Source: a virus. Taken from it: a stretch of DNA of 27,748 nucleotides. This document shows, one piece after another, positions 5,645 to 11,780 of this stretch. A model generated the notes under the pieces. That model had not been told where the DNA came from and searched no databases. It saw only the letters and a program-made list of their open reading frames with translations. Location: positions 1 through 27,748 of IMG/VR virus record IMGVR_UViG_3300021961_000485; one strand, given 5' to 3'. The translations under genes and the position numbers were made by a program. The stretch's first letter is position 1. Each line of letters starts with the position of its first letter.

Positions 5645-6041
5645 CAGATACAAATATTGGTATGATGCTCCATATGAAGAGGATAGTATAAAAAAACGAT
5701 TTGGAGCTGGCTGGCAAAATTTATTAGATGAAGCGTTTAGAGTTGTTTCTTATTTTCCTAATGCACGAATATGTAACGCAAAACGGTGTTATGGCATGTT
5801 GCACATGTATGCTACTGCTGAAGATAAATTTGACCTTCACGCTATAGAAGGAATATTGTGGAAGGTTGAAAGATTATCTTCAAGCATATGTGAAGAATGT
5901 GGTAAAATGGGAAAACGCAGAACTGAATTAAAAGAAACAAGATGTATGTGTAATAATTGTTATTTAATTTTTTTAAACAAAGCAGACGACCCCAAAACAT
6001 TATTTATGGAAGGTCGTGAAGGAAGATTCAAGGAGAATTAG
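5625..6041 (+). CDS. four-cysteine putative zinc-binding protein (138 aa)
   Basis: I prefer the ATG at 5625 (MAKKHYNRYKYWYDAP); the frame is open back to 5583, which would lie entirely inside the previous gene. The C-terminal part has CEECGK and, about 17 residues on, CMCNNC, a typical four-Cys zinc-ribbon layout. An earlier Cys pair (CNAKRC) is also present. The fold suggests a nucleic-acid or protein-binding zinc knuckle; function is unknown. Its stop lies 2 bases before the next start. Confidence 0.7.
   Translation: MAKKHYNRYKYWYDAPYEEDSIKKRFGAGWQNLLDEAFRVVSYFPNARICNAKRCYGMLHMYATAEDKFDLHAIEGILWKVERLSSSICEECGKMGKRRTELKETRCMCNNCYLIFLNKADDPKTLFMEGREGRFKEN
6025..6039 (+). promoter_or_regulatory. 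weak hairpin exposing Shine-Dalgarno
   Basis: Arms GATTC (6025-6029) and GAATT (6035-6039, one G:U pair) flank the loop AAGGA. The loop holds the core of the ribosome-binding site for the ATG at 6044. It is a short stem in AT-rich sequence and only meaningful as part of the recurrent pattern. Confidence 0.3.
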
Positions 6042-6043
6042 TT

Positions 6044-6349
6044 ATGTTTTTTAGAGAAGAGGATGTAGAACCAGCTGTTAATTTAGCAGTAAAATTGTTG
6101 GGTCCATATAATTACATGGAGCATCATAACAGAAATGCATATAGAAATGTTTCTATTATGACACGAGAATTTGGTAAAATTTGGTTTGGTGATTTAGAAT
6201 TAAATGAACAGACTAAAGAAAATTTAGAAAAGCTATCTGTTACAATTAATCAACGAGTTTATTTTACTAGAGATTACGATACCAATAATGCAATTTATGT
6301 AACAACTAGTAAATTGCGTGAAGTTGTACCAGAAGAATTAAATGGGTAA
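6044..6349 (+). CDS. hypothetical protein (101 aa)
   Basis: A good AAGGAG site precedes the ATG. The protein (MFFREEDVEPAVNLAVKLLG at its start) is soluble with mixed helix and strand, and contains GKIWFGDLEL and a C-terminal VYFTRDYDTNNAIYVTTSKL. I recognise no family or catalytic motif. It ends where a TATTTATA box begins. Confidence 0.7.
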   Translation: MFFREEDVEPAVNLAVKLLGPYNYMEHHNRNAYRNVSIMTREFGKIWFGDLELNEQTKENLEKLSVTINQRVYFTRDYDTNNAIYVTTSKLREVVPEELNG

Positions 6350-6357
6350 TATTTATA
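6350..6357 (+). promoter_or_regulatory. candidate late promoter box TATTTATA
   Basis: An exact copy begins at the end of the upstream gene, 39 bases before the ATG at 6389. A good AGGAG ribosome-binding site lies between box and start. Confidence 0.5.
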
Positions 6358-6388
6358 TATAACATTAAGTTTTAATAGGAGAACTCTT

Positions 6389-6568
6389 ATGAGTATTTTG
6401 TTGTTGTTAATTGTTGTTGGTGGATTACTTTTTTGGAGTAAGTCTAGAACAAAAACATGTGGTTGTGGAAAGAAGTTTTGTACTTGTTTAAAACAGGTTC
6501 CTGTGGTTATTGAAACACCAAAGCCAAAGAAGGCTTCTACACGCGGCCGCAAGCCAAAGACAAATTAA
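6389..6568 (+). CDS. small membrane-anchored Cys-motif protein (59 aa)
   Basis: An ATG with AGGAG upstream encodes MSILLLLIVVGGLLFW as a single membrane segment. It is followed by the cysteine cluster CGCGKKFCTC and a Lys/Pro/Arg-rich tail. The tight four-Cys cluster next to the membrane could bind a metal such as Zn or Fe-S, but this is inference. The coding sequence holds GCGGCCGC, notable in such AT-rich DNA. It is preceded by a TATTTATA box, which supports it being a real gene. Confidence 0.65.
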   Translation: MSILLLLIVVGGLLFWSKSRTKTCGCGKKFCTCLKQVPVVIETPKPKKASTRGRKPKTN

Positions 6569-6576
6569 TTTTTTTT

Positions 6577-6594
6577 GATACTAGTTTTAGTATC
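6577..6594 (+). promoter_or_regulatory. alternative hairpin upstream of gene at 6612
   Basis: GATACTA (6577-6583) pairs perfectly with TAGTATC (6588-6594) around loop GTTT. The 3' arm is also the core of the 5' arm of the next hairpin (6585-6612), so the two structures cannot form together. Confidence 0.5.
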
Positions 6595-6612
6595 AATTGG
6601 AGGATACTAAAA
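6585..6612 (+). promoter_or_regulatory. 10-bp hairpin with Shine-Dalgarno in the loop
   Basis: TTTTAGTATC (6585-6594) and GATACTAAAA (6603-6612) are perfectly complementary around loop AATTGGAG. The loop carries the ribosome-binding GGAG and the 3' arm ends on the A of the ATG. It is the longest of the three perfect examples. Confidence 0.65.
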
Positions 6613-6902
6613 TGTTAAGTATTATTAAAAAATTTTTAACTGGCTTTTCAAAAAATACTGATGTAGATGAAATTATTCGTGAATATGACATTATATCATA
6701 TATCATTAATGATTGTCATTCTATGGAAGATTTTATCTATTGTAAAAAAAAGATTAGACAGTTCCAAAATCGTTGGGACAAAGAAGAAGGCTCTTTCGGG
6801 TCTAATATGTCTAACAAATTAAACAAACAGTATAGTACTCGTCTTGTACGACAAAAATATCAGATTGGGTTATATGCGCAGAAAAAGAGGAAGAAAACAT
6901 AG
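6612..6902 (+). CDS. hypothetical basic protein (96 aa)
   Basis: The ATG at 6612 follows GGAGG. The protein (MLSIIKKFLTGFSKNTDVDE at the start) is helical, with an acidic middle and a strongly basic C-terminus ending KKRKKT. No family is recognised. It overlaps the next gene by 29 bases. Translation is probably controlled by the competing hairpins just upstream. Confidence 0.65.
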   Translation: MLSIIKKFLTGFSKNTDVDEIIREYDIISYIINDCHSMEDFIYCKKKIRQFQNRWDKEEGSFGSNMSNKLNKQYSTRLVRQKYQIGLYAQKKRKKT

Positions 6903-7266
6903 AATTCACACCAAGGAAGAAATTTGGTGTTGTATATGTAAAACTGCAAGTGTCATGAGCAACTCTGATGTAGAAGAGTTAATTTGTGGTGATTGTTATG
7001 GTAGAATGATTTATTGGGAGGAACTTGAGTTAGAAAAAGAAAGAGTAAATTATGTACAAGGTTGGAATCTAAAAAAGAAATATAAAGCACCAGATGGAAA
7101 AATCTACAGTTTCGGACAAGAAATAGTCGGAGAAGAAGATGTTAGAAATACCAAACAACCTAGTAAGAAAACTAAACCTGTTTCAAAACGAGGAACCAAG
7201 ACTAGTAAATTACTACTATCTAAAAAAGATAAGACAAGCAGTAAGAAAAAAAGAAAACAGAGCTAG
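6874..7266 (+). CDS. CxxC...CxxC putative zinc-binding protein (130 aa)
   Basis: I choose the ATG at 6874 (MRRKRGRKHRIHTKEE); a TTG at 6844 is an in-frame alternative. CCIC and, about 20 residues later, CGDC form a four-Cys zinc site like that of the gene at 5625. The C-terminal 60 residues are Lys/Ser-rich low complexity. The next gene overlaps this tail by 128 bases in the +1 frame, so the true end of this protein may be earlier, or the overlap is real. Confidence 0.55.
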   Translation: MRRKRGRKHRIHTKEEIWCCICKTASVMSNSDVEELICGDCYGRMIYWEELELEKERVNYVQGWNLKKKYKAPDGKIYSFGQEIVGEEDVRNTKQPSKKTKPVSKRGTKTSKLLLSKKDKTSSKKKRKQS

Positions 7267-7447
7267 ATTTTATCGTATCAAAGGAACTCCAATTGTTGGT
7301 GGGATAGAATCAAAAGAGTTTATAGAAACTCTGGAAGAATTGCAGGAAAGATTTATAGAAGCAGAACTATATGAATTAGCAAAAGAATGTAGTGATTTAA
7401 TAAAAGAAATTCATATTGATAAATTAATAACAGAAACTCAAAAATAG
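7139..7447 (+). CDS. small helical protein with UVR-like motif (102 aa)
   Basis: GGAGAAGAAG directly precedes the ATG at 7139, a good ribosome-binding site, even though the gene overlaps its neighbour by 128 bases. Residues about 60-95 (LEELQERFIEAELYELAKEC then SDLIKEI) resemble the helical-hairpin UVR motif of UvrB, UvrC and McsA, though with fewer residues between helices. The N-terminal half is basic. Function is unknown; the UVR likeness is weak. Confidence 0.6.
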   Translation: MLEIPNNLVRKLNLFQNEEPRLVNYYYLKKIRQAVRKKENRARFYRIKGTPIVGGIESKEFIETLEELQERFIEAELYELAKECSDLIKEIHIDKLITETQK

Positions 7448-7450
7448 GTT

Positions 7451-7990
7451 ATGTACAATTCAAACTGTATTGTTTTAAATTCAACATTTGAACCACTGGC
7501 TATAGTTCCTTCTCGCCGCGCACTAATTTTGTGTTTACAGGACAAAGCTACGGTTCTACAAAGTTATGATTATAAGGTCAGGTCACCATCGGTTGAGTTT
7601 AAACTCCCATCTACTATTGCTCTTAAAGAGTATATCAAGACTAGAAAACTTTATTCAAGAAGAGCAATCCTAAACAAAAGAAATTTATTTATTAGAGATG
7701 ACCACCAATGTCAATATTGTGGTCGTGGTCCAAGTGATTTCTCTTCCAGAGAAGAATTAACTCGTGACCATGTGATACCAAGAAAACGAGGTGGATTAAA
7801 TACTTGGGAAAATATGGTGACAAGTTGTTCTAGTTGTAATCATAAAAAAGCGGACTTGACATTAGAACAAATAGGTTTTATTTTAAATAAACAACCATAC
7901 GCACCAAGCATGTTTGAAATCTTTGCTAAGTCAAGGATGAAGCATTTTAATTTAGATAAATTATACGATGAGGTTTCATGTTCACTTTAG
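7451..7990 (+). CDS. HNH endonuclease
   Basis: A 179-aa protein with the complete HNH layout. Zinc cysteines are CQYC (87, 90) and CSSC (126, 129), the catalytic pair is DH (106-107), followed by PRKRGG, Asn121 and NHKKAD (130-135). The N-terminal 80 residues match the domain seen in free-standing bacterial HNH proteins. It would cut DNA as a possible free-standing homing or phage-competition nuclease. It is not inside an intron or intein here. It overlaps the following HD gene by 13 bases. Confidence 0.88.
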   Translation: MYNSNCIVLNSTFEPLAIVPSRRALILCLQDKATVLQSYDYKVRSPSVEFKLPSTIALKEYIKTRKLYSRRAILNKRNLFIRDDHQCQYCGRGPSDFSSREELTRDHVIPRKRGGLNTWENMVTSCSSCNHKKADLTLEQIGFILNKQPYAPSMFEIFAKSRMKHFNLDKLYDEVSCSL

Positions 7991-8610
7991 ACATTGAAGA
8001 AAAGGTTACAAAAAATTACGAACGACTCATGGAGTTTGTAGAACAAGACAGTCGCTGTGAAGAAATTAAGAAGTTATTTGAAGTTTTACACAGTGAACTA
8101 ATTTCAGCACCAGCTAGTGGTAAGACATATTTTCACAATTGTTTTCCCGGCGGTTATCTTGACCACGTTCTTAGGGTCATTGATAACGCAATCAAGCTAG
8201 CTCCGTTGTATAAGGAAGCTGGTGGAACAATTGATTTTACCAAACAAGAACTTATTTTTTCTGCTATGATGCACGACCTTGGTAAGTTGGGTACCGAAGA
8301 TGGCCCATATTATGTTGATAGTGATGATTGGCAAAAGAAGCGTAATGAATATTATGTTCAGAACAAGAACATTCAATATTTCAAGCCACCAGAACGGGGT
8401 CTTATGATGCTACAAAAGTATGGCATAACAATTACTGAAAAGGAATGGCTTGCGATTAAATTGTCCGATGGTATGTATGATGAGGGAACTCATAGTTATT
8501 TGAGAAATTATTCTCCATATGCTATGAAGACCAGCCTTCCATACATTGTACATTGGGCAGACCACATGGCAAGTCAAGCCGAAGGAGACATGGGTAGAAT
8601 TTCATTCTAA
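7978..8610 (+). CDS. HD-domain phosphohydrolase
   Basis: A 210-aa protein whose FHNCFPGGYLDHVLRVIDNA (52-71) and MMHDLGK (97-103) give the H...HD metal ligands of the HD superfamily. The GGYLDH context is closest to YhaM-type HD proteins, which act on nucleic acid 3' ends or nucleotides; the substrate here is unknown. HD proteins are frequent in marine T4-like phages. GATGAGG precedes the ATG within the end of the HNH gene, so the two are translationally coupled. Confidence 0.85.
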   Translation: MFTLDIEEKVTKNYERLMEFVEQDSRCEEIKKLFEVLHSELISAPASGKTYFHNCFPGGYLDHVLRVIDNAIKLAPLYKEAGGTIDFTKQELIFSAMMHDLGKLGTEDGPYYVDSDDWQKKRNEYYVQNKNIQYFKPPERGLMMLQKYGITITEKEWLAIKLSDGMYDEGTHSYLRNYSPYAMKTSLPYIVHWADHMASQAEGDMGRISF

Positions 8611-8626
8611 CATGATATGTATATAT

Positions 8627-8647
8627 GTGTCGCCTAAAAAGGGACAC
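8627..8647 (+). promoter_or_regulatory. hairpin in the hsp20 leader
   Basis: GTGTC (8627-8631) pairs with GACAC (8643-8647), and CC with GG inside (one bulged G), around an A-rich loop, in the 80-base gap before the Hsp20 gene. No U-run follows, so it is not a terminator. A 5'-leader structure is possible, but it does not cover the ribosome-binding site. Confidence 0.25.
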
Positions 8648-8690
8648 GAGATGCGTAGATACGGTCTAACAATTTAACAAGGAGAAAACT

Positions 8691-9167
8691 ATGACTATGC
8701 TATCTGTATTCCATCCTCGCAATAATCGTGAGTTGAATTCACTCTTAAAAGAGCGTGACCACTTTATCCGCTCATTTGACACCATTTTTGACGATATGTT
8801 CAAGAATCATTTTGGTGAACTAGGTGTCTCTGCTGGTAAGGGTGCTTATCCAAAGGTCAATGTTATTTCACACGACGACTGTGTTGAAATTGTTGCTGAG
8901 CTAGCAGGATTCACCAAAGACGACATTGAATTGGAGATTGATGAAAACCTCCTCACAATCTCAGGCAGGTCGCCACATAAGGAAGACAAGGAGGTTACTT
9001 ACTATTTACGGGAACTCAAACGAAGTTCCTTTAGGCGTTCATTTCAGGTTAATGAAAATGTTCAAATGGACAAGGTGAGCGCTAAATTTGACAATGGCCT
9101 TTTAACAATCTTAATTCCCAGAATTAAGGAAGAGGTCAAAGTCGCAACAAAGGTTACGATAAAATAA
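8691..9167 (+). CDS. small heat shock protein Hsp20
   Basis: A 158-aa ATP-independent holdase. The alpha-crystallin domain spans about residues 52-147, from PKVNVISHDDCVEIVAELAG to the C-terminal strand with GLLTILIPR, and the I-x-I-type ILI anchor is present. AAGGAG precedes the ATG. Hsp20 genes are a recurrent cargo of T4-like marine phages and may help folding or assembly of virion proteins. A strong terminator follows, so it probably ends a transcript. Confidence 0.95.
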   Translation: MTMLSVFHPRNNRELNSLLKERDHFIRSFDTIFDDMFKNHFGELGVSAGKGAYPKVNVISHDDCVEIVAELAGFTKDDIELEIDENLLTISGRSPHKEDKEVTYYLRELKRSSFRRSFQVNENVQMDKVSAKFDNGLLTILIPRIKEEVKVATKVTIK

Positions 9168-9186
9168 CTTAAAAAAACGAAAGCCG

Positions 9187-9199
9187 AAAGGAGGTGATC
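9187..9199 (+). other. 13-base perfect anti-16S-tail (Shine-Dalgarno) sequence without a start codon
   Basis: AAAGGAGGTGATC is complementary over 12-13 bases to the conserved 3' end of bacterial 16S rRNA. No ATG or GTG lies at a usable distance downstream; the first ATG (9216) is inside the terminator hairpin and about 20 bases away. It sits in the 3' untranslated part of the hsp20 transcript. Confidence 0.5.
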
Positions 9200-9214
9200 T
9201 TAACGGTTTTGTTT

Positions 9215-9246
9215 AATGGGGGGAGAAGTTTTCCCCCCATTTTTTT
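9215..9246 (+). terminator. rho-independent terminator
   Basis: AATGGGGGG (9215-9223) pairs with CCCCCCATT (9233-9241) in a GC-strong stem, directly followed by a run of T (9240-9246). It ends the transcript carrying the HNH, HD and hsp20 genes. It is the only strong intrinsic terminator I see in the window. Confidence 0.93.
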
Positions 9247-9247
9247 A

Positions 9248-9255
9248 TATTTATA
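9248..9255 (+). promoter_or_regulatory. candidate late promoter box TATTTATA
   Basis: An exact copy lies immediately after the terminator and 30 bases before the ATG at 9278. The terminator-then-box order is what one expects at a transcript boundary and supports the promoter reading. Confidence 0.6.
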
Positions 9256-9277
9256 TAGTACACTTTTGAGGTAAATT

Positions 9278-10249
9278 ATGTTTAAATATTTAGTATTACT
9301 TTCGTCAATGGTAATTGCAACAGTTGCAGCTTTCTTTTCCATTTCTGGATTGGGAAGTTTGTTTGCTGGTGCATTTATACCAGTAGTCATTATGGCTTCT
9401 AGTTTAGAAGCAGGTAAATTGGTTACCGCTTCATTCCTGACCAGACATTGGAAAGACTTAACGGTCATGTTAAGGTTTTATTATATGTTAGCTACCTGTG
9501 TGTTAATTTTAATCACATCAGCGGGTATTTACGGGTTTCTTACTGCAGCGTATCAAACGACCGCAGACCAACTCAGTATTGTTACCCAACAAGCGAGTGT
9601 ATTGGAGTTAAGAAAGGAACGATACCAAGAACAATTGGATTTGTATATAGCAGAAAGACAACGAGTCAGTGAAACTATTGTTCAATTAACTCAAGGTTTG
9701 TCTAATAATGTTATTCAGTATGTTGACGAAGCAACAGGACAATTGGTCACCAGTACATCAAGTGCAACCAGAAATGTTATCCAACAACAACTTAATACCG
9801 CTACTCAAGAAAGAGAACAAGTATCTTTAAAAATTGAGGAAGCAACAGATAGTATTACATCGTTAGATATTCAAAAAATTGAGTTAGAAGCAAACAACGA
9901 AGTGGCTGCCGAAATTGGTCCACTCCGTTATATGTCCAATCTTACAGGCTGGTCAATGGACAAGGTGGTCAACATATTTGCACTATTAATTGTCTTTGTT
10001 TTTGACCCATTAGCGGTATCATTGGTAGTTGGATACAACCGACTTGCTATGTTACCAAAGATGGTCAAGGATGAAAAAAAGTACGAAATCTACAAAGAGG
10101 TAGAAGAAAACAAACCTGTTCGTGAAGAATTATCAACTGAAATTGTAACAAAAGAAGAAGAGCCTCTTGACAATATAGTAGAAGAGGTGTTAGATTTAGA
10201 TGTTACAAAAACAAAAAAGCGTAATTGGGGACTAGGAAGACAACCATAA
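9278..10249 (+). CDS. multi-pass membrane protein with long coiled coil
   Basis: This 323-aa protein has hydrophobic segments near residues 5-23, 28-42, 67-91 and 232-252. About 140 residues of heptad-like sequence (roughly 95-225) lie between the third and fourth. The C-terminal 70 residues are charged. The coiled coil probably lies on one side of the inner membrane. GAGG precedes the ATG. I recognise no named family; similar coil-containing membrane proteins occur in marine phages (from memory). It begins a new transcript behind the terminator and TATTTATA box. Confidence 0.8.
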   Translation: MFKYLVLLSSMVIATVAAFFSISGLGSLFAGAFIPVVIMASSLEAGKLVTASFLTRHWKDLTVMLRFYYMLATCVLILITSAGIYGFLTAAYQTTADQLSIVTQQASVLELRKERYQEQLDLYIAERQRVSETIVQLTQGLSNNVIQYVDEATGQLVTSTSSATRNVIQQQLNTATQEREQVSLKIEEATDSITSLDIQKIELEANNEVAAEIGPLRYMSNLTGWSMDKVVNIFALLIVFVFDPLAVSLVVGYNRLAMLPKMVKDEKKYEIYKEVEENKPVREELSTEIVTKEEEPLDNIVEEVLDLDVTKTKKRNWGLGRQP

Positions 10250-10253
10250 AATT

Positions 10254-11150
10254 ATGACTAATCTAGGTTATTGTTGTATAAATCTTACTCTTGCTGACGA
10301 AGGTGTCAAAACCTCTCGTAGTATGATTCAACGCACTTTCAAAGCCAAAGGCATCAAATATGCCTCTGAATTGGCTCTTGAAAATGTGAAAGATTTACAT
10401 AAAATTATTACATGGAATATTCATAACGGTGTAAAACTTTATCGTATTACATCAGATTTGTTTCCGTGGGAAAGCGAATACCAGATAGAAGACCTGCCAG
10501 ACCAACATAAGATAATTAATAAATTACAAGAAATTGGGCAGTTGATTAAACTATCTGGTATTCGTGTATCCTTCCACCCTAGTCATTTTGTCAAATTGGG
10601 TTCTGAGCGTGAATCTGTAATTCAAAATTCTATTGAAAATGTAAATCACCACGCTAAGATTTTTGACCTTATGGAACTACCCAAAACACATGAGTATCCT
10701 ATCAATATTCATATTGGTTCTAAGGGTTCCAGTAAAGAACAAACTACCAAGCGTTTCCTCAACAGTATTGACCGACTAACCGATTCTGCTCGGTCACGCC
10801 TCGTAGTTGAGAACGACGACAAAGCCTCTCTATATTCGGTCAAACAATTGTGTGATGTTCTAAATGACACACCAGTTACATTTGACTATTTCCATCACAA
10901 GTTTCATACTGATGATGTATCCGAAGAAGAAGCATTTTTCATGGCGTATGAAACATGGGGTAATGTCACACCCCTATTCCATTATTCAGATAGCAAACGA
11001 GAATACGAAGATAATACATCTAAAAACACAGCACATGCTGATTATCTTTACAATCCAATCAACACATATGGAGTACCCATTGATATTGATTTGGAAGCTA
11101 AGTCCAAAGAACTTGCATTGTTCAAATATTGGAGTGATTACGGAACTTGA
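10254..11150 (+). CDS. uvsE: UV-damage endonuclease (UvsE/UVDE family)
   Basis: A 298-aa TIM-barrel nuclease that nicks DNA 5' to UV photoproducts. Family hallmarks are LGYCCINLTL near the N-terminus, the metal-binding RVSFHPSHF, NIHIGSKG, VENDD and TFDYFHHKF segments, and the C-terminal HADY. All expected His/Asp/Glu ligands appear present. Only 4 bases separate it from the preceding membrane-protein gene, and no clear Shine-Dalgarno is seen. Carriage fits a phage of sunlit water, as an alternative to T4 DenV. Confidence 0.92.
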   Translation: MTNLGYCCINLTLADEGVKTSRSMIQRTFKAKGIKYASELALENVKDLHKIITWNIHNGVKLYRITSDLFPWESEYQIEDLPDQHKIINKLQEIGQLIKLSGIRVSFHPSHFVKLGSERESVIQNSIENVNHHAKIFDLMELPKTHEYPINIHIGSKGSSKEQTTKRFLNSIDRLTDSARSRLVVENDDKASLYSVKQLCDVLNDTPVTFDYFHHKFHTDDVSEEEAFFMAYETWGNVTPLFHYSDSKREYEDNTSKNTAHADYLYNPINTYGVPIDIDLEAKSKELALFKYWSDYGT

Positions 11151-11165
11151 CAACTAGAGGCAATT

Positions 11166-11780
11166 ATGATAAGTTATTTAGTGACAACACACAATGAAGG
11201 TAAGTGTATAGAAACATTGCTATTCCAAATATTGGAATATATGTCAGATGATGATGAAATTGTTATTGTTGATGACAATTCTACAGATAAACTAACTCTA
11301 AATATTTTAGAGTCGGTTAAATCTGATAAGGTTCGTATTTTTAAACATGACCTAAATAAAGATTTTGCAAGTCACAAAAATTTTGGTAAAGAACAGTGTC
11401 ATAATAAATGGATTTTTCAATTAGATGCTGATGAAACTGTTTCTGAATATTTGTTAAAAAATATTCATACATTACTAGAATATAATAATGAGATAGAACT
11501 ATTAGCAGTACCACGGGTCAATATCGTAAATGGATTGACTCAGGAAGATGTACAAAAATGGCGTTGGAGAGTCAACGAAATGGGTTGGGTAATGTGGCCC
11601 GACTTCCAAACCAGAATCTTCCAAAACAAGCCAGAAATCAAGTGGAAAAATAAAGTGCATGAGGTCATCACTGGTCACAAAACATTCACCACATTACCAG
11701 AAGAAAAAGAGTGGGCACTTTACCACATCAAAGACATAGACAGACAGAGAAAACAAAATGCCTTATACGAAACTATCTAA
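11166..11780 (+). CDS. family 2 glycosyltransferase
   Basis: A 204-aa GT-A fold enzyme: YLVTTHNEG at the N-terminus, VDDNSTD (35-41) for the nucleotide sugar, and LDADE (86-90) as the metal-binding DxD. The C-terminal WRWRVNEMGWVMWPDFQTRI and WKNKVHE segments match small GT2 enzymes of the lipopolysaccharide/SunS-like type. The acceptor is unknown: phage DNA, virion protein or host glycan. GAGG lies before the ATG. The next gene overlaps its end. Confidence 0.9.
   Translation: MISYLVTTHNEGKCIETLLFQILEYMSDDDEIVIVDDNSTDKLTLNILESVKSDKVRIFKHDLNKDFASHKNFGKEQCHNKWIFQLDADETVSEYLLKNIHTLLEYNNEIELLAVPRVNIVNGLTQEDVQKWRWRVNEMGWVMWPDFQTRIFQNKPEIKWKNKVHEVITGHKTFTTLPEEKEWALYHIKDIDRQRKQNALYETI

Noticed and set aside
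7856-7884. TTGACA followed 17 bases later by TATTTT as a promoter.
   Set aside because: It lies inside the HNH coding sequence, the -10 match is poor, and such matches are expected by chance in AT-rich DNA.
7451-7990. HNH nuclease as part of an intron or intein.
   Set aside because: The flanking genes are separate, complete frames. No split gene or group I intron structure is visible around it.
637-8610. A 2-aminoadenine (Z-genome) pathway: PurZ at 637-1746 with the HD protein at 7978-8610 as DatZ.
   Set aside because: The PurA-like protein keeps Asp12 in WGDEGKGK, where PurZ has Ser. The HD protein has a YhaM-like GGYLDH context rather than a DatZ-like one. No MazZ or PolA-type polymerase is seen in the window.
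10864-11157. A 97-codon frame inside uvsE.
   Set aside because: It is an out-of-frame shadow within the UvsE coding sequence, which carries the conserved motifs.
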